Below, in pieces: positions 1 to 9,784 of a stretch of 64,000 bases of DNA; the stretch's first letter is position 1; each line of letters starts with the position of its first letter. The notes beneath the pieces were generated by a model. The model searched no databases. It saw nothing but the letters and a program-made list of their open reading frames with translations, and was not told the DNA's origin. The stretch is from Hordeum vulgare subsp. vulgare (Eukaryota; Streptophyta; Magnoliopsida; Poales; Poaceae). The stretch lies in NCBI RefSeq assembly GCF_904849725.1, contig NC_058518.1, positions 410,571,081 through 410,635,080 on the forward strand. Direction: 5' to 3'. A program made the translations under genes and the position numbers.

Positions 1-1
1 C

Positions 2-169
2 TTTCAGGTAAAACGAAGATACTACATTACCATAGGAGAAGCAGAGGAGTATGAGAGGGAGGCGACTGCTACTCGACTTTGTGAGGCAGCTATTCAGGTA
101 GTGGCTGCAGCACTCCCGTATAACACCCATTTTGATTTTGGGTTTCGCCAGGACCATCCTTGGGAGTAG
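2..169 (+). pseudogene. C-terminal end of a retroelement ORF running in from the left
   Basis: One frame is open from base 2 to a TAG at 167-169 and gives about 55 residues ending in ...FRQDHPWE. The upstream part lies outside the window. The residues are charged and helix-like (GEAEEYERE...). I do not recognise a catalytic domain. A CTTGGGGGAG purine tract of the kind found in Triticeae Gypsy-like elements follows about 25 bases later, so this is most likely the last coding part of such an element rather than a host gene. Function is unknown. Confidence 0.4.
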
Positions 170-2104
170 ACCAAGCTAGGCCAAAAGCCTAAGCTTGGGG
201 GAGTACGTCTTCTCAACGACTTTACATTCATGCTTATGCTTTCACTTTGTTAGCCGGTGTTTACACTTTGCCACTGTATTATCCATGCTAGTTTATTTTT
301 TTTCTTGTTTTCTTGTTTTGTGTCCTTTTGAGAAAACCCCACAAAGATTTTTCTTTCTTCTTTTGCTTGTTGGGAGCTTTCCCGTGTAAATAGTTTTCTT
401 TTTCTTTGTGTCAAGGTAGAAGATATTGGTTACAATGTTTATTGGTTTTTACATGATTACCTGTTTAGCTTTCAAAGAGCCATATTACTTTGTCTTCTCC
501 TTTGTGTTTGCGTGCAGATTCAGCTTAGTCTGATGCGCTTATTATCGTTCACATCGTTCGATCGTGCAAATGAAAGGCAACAATGATGATATATGATGAA
601 GTGACTGAGACTGAAAAGCTGGTATGAACTCTATCTATTTTGTTTTTGTAAATATGACTAGCTTGTCGACCCAGATTCAGCTTTGTTGTGAGAGAACCAT
701 GTTTGCAATGACAACTTAGAGATCATAGTTTATGATGCCATTCTAATTTAGCTGAGACTTTATAATGGTTTGTCTTGAATGCCAACATAGATTTTGAGAT
801 GACTATGATGTAGTATGATAGGATGGTATTCTCCTTTAAATGTTTCAAGTGGCTTGACTTGGCGCATGTTCATGCATGTAGTTGAAACAAAATCAACATA
901 GCCTCTATGATGTTCGTGTTCATGGTGATTTATATCCTGTTCATGCTTGCATTCAATGTTAGTCAAACTCATTGCATCTTGATGACTATTGGCGCTCTCT
1001 AGTTGGTCGCTTCCCAGTCTTTTGCTAGCCTTCACTTGTACTAAGCGGAATACTGCTTGTGCATCCACTTCCATAAACCCAAAAGTTTTTCCATGAAATT
1101 CCACCATACCTACCTATTTGCGGTATCTACCTGCCGTTCCAAGTAAATTTGCATGTGCCATTCTCTAAACCTTCAAGAAATAATCTGTTTTGCATGCCCG
1201 AACCGCTCATGTGGTGACAGGGGGCTATTGGTATCTTCCATGCTAGGAGTGTTATCCTCGACATGTGTTTATTCACTGTCATTCACGAGAAAGGGGCCGG
1301 TAATTGGAATGCCCAGTTCCACGCTTAAATCGAAAACATAACTGTAAAACAAGACTCCCCTCGGATTGATGTTAGTATGGACGGTACCCGAGGATTCGGC
1401 TAGCCGTGGAGTGTGATTGATTGGTGGTGGGGGAGTTAAAACTTTACTTTTCTATTTGGGAACCGCCTATAGCATGAGTAGCATGGAAGATATTGAGAAC
1501 TCTTGGTCATTACATTGACAATGAAAGCATGCCACCCAAAATTATTATCTCTGTTTTCAAAGCTTGAGCTCTGGCACCTCTCCAAATCAATGCTTCCCTC
1601 TGCGAAGGGCTTGTCTATTTATTTTCCTGCTGAGTCATCCTCCTCTTATATAAGCACCAATTAGAGAGCACCTTTGTCATTTTTATGCTTTGCTTTTGAT
1701 TGATATTGAGTATGACTATGACTGGATCTTCGTTGCTATGAATTACAATGTTTAGTCAGCCCTCGATCTTTGAAAGTGTTGTGCACTTATGTTTTGCGGT
1801 CTCAGAAAGGGCTAGCGAGATACCACCTATTCATATTGCTTCATGCTTGTTTTGATTGAAGTGTTGGTATTTGAAACTCATTATTATTTGCTCGTTAGCT
1901 GATTATGCCATTGATATTAGTTTACCGTGAGACCTTTGTGTCATTTTCTTACGTGGTTAACTTGTGATCTAGCTGAAATTTTGGTTATGAGTTAGACATA
2001 GTTGCAACAACAAGATCAAACAGAGTTTGTCGAAGTTTTTCTTTCTCTCTCAATTTGTCAACTGAGTTGCTTGAGGACAAGCAAGGTTTTAAGCTTGGGG
2101 GAGT
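170..2104 (+). mobile_element. 3' internal region of a Gypsy-like LTR retrotransposon
   Basis: This is noncoding internal sequence of a + strand element. It ends in a polypurine tract (AAGCTTGGGGGAG, about 2091-2103) immediately before an LTR that starts TGATACGTCTCC. A similar purine tract also occurs near 190-202. Only short open frames are present (largest about 115 codons, antisense at 760-1107), and none shows a recognisable domain. It is typical of the long untranslated 3' region of Triticeae Gypsy-like elements. Confidence 0.7.
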
Positions 2105-3624
2105 TGATACGTCTCCATCGTATCTACTTTTTCAAACTCTTTTGCCCTTGTTTTGGACTCTAATTTGCATGATATGAATGGAACTAACCTGGACTGACGT
2201 TGTTTTTAGCAAAATTGCCTTGGTGTTGTTTTTGTGCAGAAATCAAAGTTCTCCAAACGTCCTGAAAATCTACGGGAGCAGTTTTGGAAAATATAAAAAA
2301 TATCTGCGCCAAGTTCCACCTGAGGGGTGAGCCAGTGGGCCACAAGCCCTGGCTCCGCCACCACCCCCCTGGTGGCGGTGGGCAGGCTTGTGGGGCCCAC
2401 ACGGCTCTGCTGCCCCAACCTGAGGTCTATAAGTCCCCTTTCGTCCTAGAAAAAAAAAGTTTTCATCGCGTTTGCAATACGGAGGCGCCGCCACCACCTA
2501 TTCTTCATCTGGAGGGCAGATCCGGAGTCCGTCTTGGGCTCCTGAGAGGGCAAATCGTCGCCATCGTCATCATCAACCTTCTTCCTTGTCCAATTCCATG
2601 AAGCTCTTCGTCGTTAGTGAGTAATCTATTCGTAGGCTCGCTGGGCGGTGATGAGTAGGATGAGATCTATCATGTAGTCGAGTTAGTTTGGATGGGGATT
2701 GATCCCTAGTATCCACTATGTTGTGAGATTGGTGTTGCTACTACTCTGCCATGCTTAATGCTCGTCACTAGGGCCCGAGTGCTATGATTTCAAATCTGAA
2801 ATTATTATGTTGTCACCAATATATGTGTGTTTTAGATCAGATCTTGCAAGTTGTAGTTACCTACTATGTCTTATGATCCGGCAACCCCGGAGTGACAATA
2901 ACCGGAACCACTCCCGGTGATGATCATAGTTTGAGGAGTTCATATGTGTTCACCAAGTGCTAATGCGTTGGTCCGGTTCTTTATTAAAAGGAGAACCTTA
3001 ATATCCAGTAGTTTCCTTTTGGACCCCGCTGCCACGGAAGGGATGGACAGTAGATGTCATGCAAGTTCTTTTCCCTAAGCACGGATGACGACACACGGAA
3101 TGCATGCCTACATCACATCGACGAACGGGAGCTAGCCATATATCTCTCCATGTTATAGCTGTTGCATGATGAATATCATCCAAACAAATCACCGACCCAT
3201 TGCATACGAGTTTGTCCTACTGCTGCTGCTACTATTGTTGCTACTGCTGTTACTTGTCTTGCTCTGCTGCTGCTACTACTGTTGCTACTGCTGTTACTTG
3301 TCTTGCTCTGCTGTTGCTACTATTGTTGCTACTGTTGTTACTTGTCTTGCTCTGCTGCTACTGTTGCTACAACTGTCGCTTGCTACTGTTGCTACTTGCT
3401 ACTGCTGTCACTACCGTTGTTCCTTGCCACTGCCATTACTCGCTACTTTGCTGTTACTACTTTGCTTACAGATACTAATCTTTCAGGTGTGGTTGAATCT
3501 GATAAATTCAGCTGCTAATACTTGAGAGTATTCTCTCACCTCCCATCGTGCGAATCAACAAATTTGGGTCGAATACTCTACCCTCGAAAACTGCTACGAT
3601 CCCACGCACTGGTGGGCGTCAACA
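2105..3624 (+). mobile_element. LTR of a Gypsy-like retrotransposon (about 1.5 kb)
   Basis: The unit begins TGATACGTCTCC directly after the purine tract and ends ...GGGCGTCAACA, with TG...CA termini. It contains a 44-bp period minisatellite (from about 3239). Because a purine tract precedes it, it behaves as a 3' LTR. Degraded primer-binding-site sequence also follows it, so internal sequence lies on both sides. Family name is not assigned. The end coordinate depends on reading CAACA as the LTR terminus. Confidence 0.65.
3214..3420 (+). repeat. CTG/CTA-rich minisatellite with 44-bp period
   Basis: Near-identical units begin at 3239 and 3283, and a third shortened unit begins near 3327. Each contains TTACTTGTCTTGCTCTGCTG. 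The period is 44, not a multiple of three, so the leucine- and cysteine-rich open frames across it are artefacts of the repeat. The repeat lies inside the LTR. Confidence 0.8.
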
Positions 3625-3633
3625 ACATTCTTC

Positions 3634-3688
3634 TAGTTTCGATTGTCGGAGAGTGCTATCAGCATTCTTCTGGTGCCGTTGCAAGGGG
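3634..3688 (+). other. Degraded, duplicated primer-binding site (tRNA-Asp type)
   Basis: TGGTGCCGTTGCAAGGGG at 3671-3688 resembles TGGCGCCGTTGCCGGGG, the complement of the 3' end of plant tRNA-Asp that Triticeae Gypsy-like elements use for priming. A second, more decayed copy (about 3635-3658) sits just before it, and both copies are preceded by ATTCTTCT. The block therefore looks like a short tandem duplication of the LTR-PBS junction. Confidence 0.5.
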
Positions 3689-4027
3689 AAGAACAGTTGA
3701 CATCACTGCGCTGCGTCATCCTCGCCCACGGGATCAAGCCCGGAGCCATTGCAGCATCACCATCGCCCCCTTCTTTCTCCTCGGCCACCACCGCTCGCCT
3801 TTGACAAATCCGGCCACCTCAAGCCTCCCTCATGCCTTTTTTGTTGACTTGCACGTCCCGATGATCTCCTGCTCCTCCCTCTCCATCTTTGAGGTCGTAT
3901 ACGCCCCTCCTAGCTAGCTCCCAGCATCGCCCGAATACGCTGCCACCAGCGAGATCGCTACCATGGCCACAACTGTCGTAGCTCACAACCGCGCATCATG
4001 TTGAGCTCGTGGAGCTTGCATGAGCCG
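3689..4027 (+). other. Short 5' internal segment, no gene seen
   Basis: About 340 bases lie between the primer-binding-site remnants and the start of an oppositely oriented LTR. The open frame across it (3522-3917) shows no recognisable domain and overlaps the LTR end. It is probably the truncated beginning of a retroelement internal region. Confidence 0.35.
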
Positions 4028-4892
4028 AAAACTCTCCAGGTTAAACCCACTACAACATACCCTCTCACTAAAGAAATCCCAAACTACTTGGCCAAAACAA
4101 TTCAATGGATTAGAGAGAATTGACAAGCTATATGACCATGCAAATAAGAATCATAAAAACCGAGAGAACACTCAAATACTTTTCATGAATAATCTGAACA
4201 TAAACCCACAATTCATCGGATCCCAACAAACACACTATACAAAAGAATTACATCGGATAGACCAAAGTGAAGATGCGATGATCATTGTATTGAAGATCAA
4301 GAGAGAGAGATATAGCCATGTAGATACTAATTATGGATCTGTATGTCTATGGTGTAATAGTCACACATCATCACGAGGGTAGCAAGGTTGATGAAGAGGC
4401 TCTCCGTGATTGATCCCCCCTCTGGCAGGGTGTAGGAGCGGAGCTCCACGTGGGATCGTCGTGGAAGATAGAATTGCGGTGGCAGAAAAAGTGTTTCTCT
4501 CTTATTTTTAGGGTTTCTGGAATATATTTGAATTTATAGGCCATAGACGGAGCAAGAGGGGCCATGAGGGAGAGACAAGCCATCTAGTCAAGGCCACCCC
4601 TCTAGCCACACCTTGCTGGCTTGTGCCTCCTGCGTGTGGCTTCAAGTCTCCTCCCGAAGCTTCCATGTCTTCTTTGGATCCAGAAAAAGTCATAAAAAAG
4701 TTTTGTGGCAACTGGACACTCAAAACCAGAAAAACAAAAAACACGCAAAAACAGCAACTCACACTGGGCACTCGAATGGATTAGTGGTCAAAAATATCAT
4801 AAATCGGTGAATAATGACCCAAAAAGTATCCTAAGATGATAATATAATAGCATGGGACAATAAGAAATTATAGATACGTCGGAGATGTATCA
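4028..4892 (-). mobile_element. Truncated 3' LTR of the minus-strand element
   Basis: Read on the minus strand the LTR opens TGATACATCTCCGACG at 4892, preceded by the purine tract AAGCTTGGGGATGCT. It matches 13863-14733 over its whole length, for example at CACTACAAC, CAATCCCAACAAACACAC-like and GCGGTGGCAGAAAAAGTG blocks. The distal roughly 690 bases that the other LTR has (13172-13862) are missing. The boundary near 4028 is where homology stops. Confidence 0.75.
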
Positions 4893-5175
4893 AGCATCCC
4901 CAAGCTTAATTCCTGCTCGTCATCGAGTAGGTAAATGACAAAAACAAAAATTTTGATGTGACATGTTACCCAATATCTAATCTTTTGCTTGTATGCTCAT
5001 TAAGAAACGATGAATAATAAACATCAACATAGTAATAATTATAAGCACAAGCAACAAAATCATCAATCTTTCAAAGTATACGATCCTACAAGGATGTTTA
5101 CCCCCATTCAACTTACATATTAGCAAAGCATGGCTCCGTCTTTAGAACATTAATACAAATGTCAAGCACCACAGG
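4893..5175 (-). mobile_element. 3' internal segment with polypurine tract of the minus-strand element
   Basis: The complement of CCCCAAGCTTAAT at about 4899-4911 is the polypurine tract beside the 3' LTR. No coding potential is seen. The segment continues at 9785 on the other side of the inserted element. Confidence 0.6.
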
Positions 5176-5659
5176 TGTCGTGGTTTTGTCACGGCAGATG
5201 TCCTCGTGAAAGGACTTAGTACTGGAGCCATCGCACCTTGGTGGCGACTCAAAGGGGTTAAACGGGAGGAAGACGGCGATTTACCCAGGTTCGGCCCCTC
5301 GAGAGGAGGTAACAGCCTACGTCCTGCTTTGTGTGTATTGATGTGGATTCGATTACAAGGGAGGCGTAACTCGCCTAACCTAGCACTCGATGATTTTCTA
5401 ACCCCCCTCCTCCTTAAGACTCGCCTTTATATATAGGTCGAGGCCTTAGGGTTTACAAGAGTCCCTTCCTCCTTACAAATCGTGACCATTGTAGTCTCTA
5501 AGTCGCCGTCCTTCAAAACCCGGAGACCTTCCAGAAATCATAACCGTCCCGCGGCCTTGAACCGCCCAGGCTGAAGCCCAAGTAACCTAAAGGATGAATC
5601 GCCTTACTGGTAACCCGGCCCATCTTGGGCGGGTCACTTAATAAGTAATATCCCCAACA
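5176..5659 (+). mobile_element. Candidate 5' LTR of the nested element
   Basis: It begins TGTCG and ends ...CCCCAACA at 5659, giving TG...CA termini and a length near 480 bases. It holds a good TATA box at 5426-5437. I cannot confirm it by a matching second LTR in the window. Confidence 0.5.
5426..5437 (+). promoter_or_regulatory. TATA box in the nested element's LTR
   Basis: TTTATATATAGG lies in the candidate LTR about 1.4 kb upstream of the element's ORF, in the position expected for retroelement transcription start. Confidence 0.5.
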
Positions 5660-6817
5660 TTAGGCCCCAGATTGACTTGAACTTTCACGGCAATGCTTCC
5701 GCTCAGTTGAAGGTGATTCACTCCTTCGTCTTTCTCCATACGTCAGAAATTGTAACTCGCCATCTGGCACCGAAAAAATCTTTGAATCGCCAAACCATTT
5801 CCTGTTGGCATCTTCTTATCCCTCGATTCTCGGGAAAATTAACATAATCCCAACGGATCTTTAGTGCATCGTTATCCCAAAATCTTCGGACGTCATCATG
5901 GCGAATCTTTTTATTCCCCAATGGTTCCCGCTCACGGCGCCTCAATTCCAGCGCCCGTCCTGATAAATAGACGGAAGGGACAGGGCTGGCGCTTCCCACC
6001 TACCAGTCTCGTCAGTCCCCCCCCCATTATCACAGCAAAAGGCCTCATCGCTTCCCGAGGGCTCCGCCGCCGGCCGCAACTTCCGCCCTTGTCCGAGAAG
6101 CTTCAGCGCCGCCCGCAAGCCGTTGCCTTCGTCAAGCTTCGCACCTCGGACAATCCGTCCGCCGCCATTGTCCATCGCATCATCACCGACCACCTCGTTG
6201 CTCGCCTCGAACTCCGCCGCCGCCGAAGATCTCTTCATTCGTTGGGACCCCCGCGCTTCTTCAACAATCTCCGTCACCGCTGGCCTTCTTTGATCGAGAG
6301 CATCAGGTTAGGCCTTCATTCACCTTCTTAGGAGTAGGTTCATTCTTTGCTTGTGCTTTCGCCATTGCCGTAGCATCGAAGCTTTTCGCTCACAGTTATT
6401 CATCTCCCTCCAATCGATTAGTCCGAGCACCGATAGGGCAGCCAGTGCCCTGAATAATTTTAATTATCCGCTGTACTCGCGAATTTTTGAACACAATGTC
6501 TTCACCAAACGAGGGGCATCACTTGATAATAAATTGTTCGTGCCCAATTATATTCGTAGGTTTTCACATCTGTTTGTTAGATCCATTCCTCATTTACTGT
6601 TTGCGAACAGCCGTTTGTAGCCTTCATCCCCCTTAGTGCTTCGGAACGAATAGATTTTACCATCCGCAGAAACGTAGCCTTTGGGAATAACCCTACTTCC
6701 ATAAGTAGCCATAGCAACCCAACCCGGCCTCTTGGTCTAGCGGGTTAAATGAACCGATTCCATCCCATATAGTAGATGTTCAAGACATGTAATATCATAC
6801 TTTTACCTACTTGTAGC
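5660..6817 (+). mobile_element. 5' internal/leader region of the nested element, no domain recognised
   Basis: GC-rich sequence with open frames on both strands (5864-6331 and 5942-6277) that lack recognisable domains and probably reflect composition. It most likely corresponds to the untranslated leader of the element's transcript. Confidence 0.4.
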
Positions 6818-8898
6818 ATGGGCGCCGTCTTCAAGAGTGACTGGCTTCCTACCAAGGTCGATGACGCTGTCTTAGCTAATTATGTGAAAGCGGGCTGTTT
6901 GGATCCTCAAGATGTCATTGGATGGCGCACCGGGTTGGGAGAAGATCTCCCTAACCCCAAAGAAGGGGAAATAGTAGTTTTTGTTGAACATTTGGAACGG
7001 GGTTTTAAGCCGCCCGGATCGAAATTTCTTAGGGACGCTTTGACCTTCATGAACGTCCGACTCCAGGATCTGGGACCCAATTCCATAAGCAATTTGAGCC
7101 AGTTCCAACTTCTTTGCGAAGCTTATCTGCGGATCGAGCCTTCTGTCCCTCTATTCTAGCATTTTTTTCATCTGAATCGCCAGACGGAATTCCACAATGG
7201 CCCCAGTTTGGAACTCGGCGGCGTCAACGTCCAGCGTCGTAGGGATAGTCCGTTCCCTTCACTCATCATGCCTAGCCATCCCAAGGGCTGGGGCGAATCT
7301 TGGTTTTATTGTCAAGAGACGTCCCCTGCTGGTGAGAATAAGCTTCTGGGTTACAGGCCAACCCGCCTTCCGGTCAACTTCAAGCTCCCAGACAAGCTCA
7401 CCGAGGAAGAAGAGTCGGAGTTCATCCCAATATTATCTGAACTGAGATCCCTGACAAACAATGGTCTTACCGGGGTTGACCTGATCCGCTGCTGGGTCGA
7501 ATGGCAGATTCTTCCTCTGAGCCGCCGAGATGGTCTGATGTGTGAGTTTGACGGCACTCTGGATCATCCTCAATGCTACTTTCACACAGCATTAACAGAA
7601 AAAGACATTGTTGCCATCATCAAAAAGTTGACCGGTGAGCCTGCAGGAAAGTGCGGCCAAATCGGCCTTAAGCCCTTTTGCAAGATTAACCCGGCGCCCA
7701 AGGTAACCAAAACTGACCCGCCCTTGGTATTTATCCCTTCTGTTTTATTGCCATCATGATTTCATAATATATACCTTTCCAGAAAGGCGATAAGTTCTGG
7801 TCCAGGAGACCTAAAAAGCAAGCCATGAAAACTGCTAAGCCGCCCTCTAAGAAAACCAAGGGCAAAGGTAAATCTGCTGCGGCTGAGCCATCTGAAGTCG
7901 ACGAATCTCAAGTCGGCGATGCACTTTCAGAGGTACAAATCCGTCCACTTTTCACTCGCCACCTATCACTTTTGACCTTTTATTTATATCTTTCTCTCTA
8001 GTAATAGAATGAAGATAACGAAAGCCAAGAAGACTCTGTTGAGGTAATTTCTGTTTCCTCCGATTCATCTCCTTCTCCACCTAAGCCGGCCCGGCGAATA
8101 TGTGGGAAAGTCCCCTTCTCACATCCAAATGCTCATTTGGACCCAAATTTCTTACTGAAGAAAACACAGCACGCCTCAAACCGGAAGACACGAAGTCACT
8201 CTGGCGATCTGATATCTGGTTTACCAGCAACGAACAAAAGAAAACCAAGCGAGGTACTTTTATGAGTAACCATTATTCGTGCTTCTTTGGATCACATTTG
8301 TAACCTGCCTGTATTATTGATATATAATTCTTGCAGAATTCTCCTCCCACTTCCGGCGACTCAGTGATGTCAACACTTCCACCGATGATTCGAGTTCCGG
8401 GGTAAGTCTCTTGCCTTGACTTTTGAGAATAACGATCTTTTCAATTCCTTAACGTTCTTATTCCCTTTTGTTAGGGCACAAGCCAAGAAAAGGAAAACCA
8501 GTGGATCAATTCCTGATGCAACTTCAGAACCTCCAAAGAAATCAACTCCGACTCAAGACGATCCGGATCATGCTGAGCCTGCGATTCAAGTGGATCTTCC
8601 TGAGTCGCCGAAGGAAACAATGGATGCCTCTAAATCGCCGAACCCATTGATGACAACAGAAGACCCAGATGCTGTAGTTATTACTGGCTCTGGCTTTTCC
8701 AAGCCGGCAGCGACAGTTTTGTCCAAACATGTAGCATCCTCCTCTCAGGCCATTCCCGAGTCTGGGCTCTCCAAGGCGAAACTTTCCGACTATGCAAATC
8801 TGGAGTTTAAGGAACTCTGTTCTGGCTTTGCAAGTCGCCTGGAGGCGAGCTATGAGATGGAGAAAAATCTGCTAAAGATGTTAAACAACAAACATGAG
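6818..8898 (+). pseudogene. Transposase_28-type (putative gypsy-type transposon) ORF, five exons, one premature stop
   Basis: The protein starts MGAVFKSDWLPTKVDDAV and contains the conserved block of the grass Transposase_28 family (WRTGLGEDLPNP, then GEIVVF, RGFKPPGSKF, LQDLGPNS and LCEAYLRIEPS). Its function is unproven, but it is always linked to LTR-type elements. Exon 1 is 6818-7702. An in-frame TAG at 7157-7159 splits it, and the same frame continues without a shift. GT-AG introns then separate 7783-7932, about 8007-8250, about 8337-8401 and about 8475-8898. Exon 2 is lysine-rich, and the later exons are serine/proline-rich and low complexity. The C-terminus is cut off after the donor at 8899, where a tandem repeat begins. 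Exon ends were judged by eye from splice sites and frame. Confidence 0.75.
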
Positions 8899-8926
8899 GT
8901 AAACTTTGTTATACTTATACTATTCC

Positions 8927-9140
8927 CAGTAACCCCCAAGGGTCGGGTCATCAGTAAAAAGATGAGCCGGGTCTTGAAAATTTAGAAAAAGCTTCGCGAC
9001 CAGTAACCCCCAAGGGCCGGGTCATCAATAAAAAAGATGAGTCGGGTCTTGAAAATTTAGAAAAAGTTTCGCGACCAGTAACCCTCAAGGGCCGGGTCAT
9101 CAATAAAAAAGATGAGCCGGGTCTTGATTTCTGTACAATT
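8927..9140 (+). repeat. Tandem repeat, about 75 bp x 3
   Basis: Units starting CAGTAACCCCCAAGGG begin at 8927, 9001 and 9076. Each includes GGGTCATCA, AAAAGATGAG and GGGTCTTGAAAATTTAG. They follow directly on the last exon's splice donor in the nested element. Confidence 0.85.
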
Positions 9141-9784
9141 TCAACTGAAAAAATTATACATTAGCCCCCAAGTGTAGTTGCTATATGTGACTGACATATA
9201 TATCTATGACATATACATGTCATATATCATATATGATGCCTCATTGTATCTTTTTTTTCATGATTTAAGCAAAACCGCTAAATGGGGGCATAGCCTGCTA
9301 TAGCTTTGCTATAGCTTCTAATAGCTGCTGGACGGGCCACCGCTAAATGGCATAGCCCGCTATTTAAAACATTGGTATTAACGCATATAATTTTTTTCTT
9401 GAAAAGTTCAGATATATTGAAATGAAAGCACGGAAGGGATTTGTTTTGATGTTATTATTACATATAAGAGTTGGACGAAATGTATTTAAATCTTGCATTT
9501 CAAGTTATCAAGGGAGTTGGACTAACTGCCTGCTCAGCTAATCAATCAATAACCTGGCTGGCAAAGGGACTAACTATGCACAGATACATCGAGGAGGGGT
9601 TGTGGCAGAGTACAGTACTAACAGGGTCCATGAAGCATGGACATGTACCGAGGTGTTGCATCGTTCAGGACAATAATCAGAGGAACCATGATGCAACAAC
9701 ATGTACTAAGAATTTGCATTTGATGCCTTTAATCATCATTGTACTTACATAGCCCCCAAGTGTCAGGTTCAAGTCAGGCAATTG
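9141..9784 (+). mobile_element. 3' part of the nested element with a small inverted-repeat insertion candidate
   Basis: AGCCCCCAAGTGT occurs at both ends of this stretch (about 9163 and 9751), consistent with the internal region of the nested element. Between about 9276 and 9373 lies a sequence built of CCGCTAAATGG, CATAGCC and GCTATAGC words ending in TTTAAAACATTGG, which resembles ends of small grass DNA transposons. No coding region is recognised. Confidence 0.35.

Larger units (their letters stand above)
5176..9784 (+). mobile_element. Nested + strand LTR-type element with Transposase_28-like ORF
   Basis: The element opens TGTCGTGGTTTTGTCACGG at 5176, a candidate LTR start, inside the minus-strand element. 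It carries a TATA box, a multi-exon ORF (6818-8898), a 75-bp tandem repeat and AGCCCCCAAGTGT blocks typical of this element type. I see no second LTR. The right limit near 9784 is placed where sequence homologous to the host element's internal region resumes. It is therefore a truncated or rearranged copy. TREP-style searching would settle the family. Confidence 0.6.

Noticed and set aside
3162..3525. Leu/Cys/Tyr-rich proteins of about 119 residues
   Set aside because: Created by the CTG/CTA minisatellite. The 44-bp period is not a multiple of three, and the sequence lies within an LTR.
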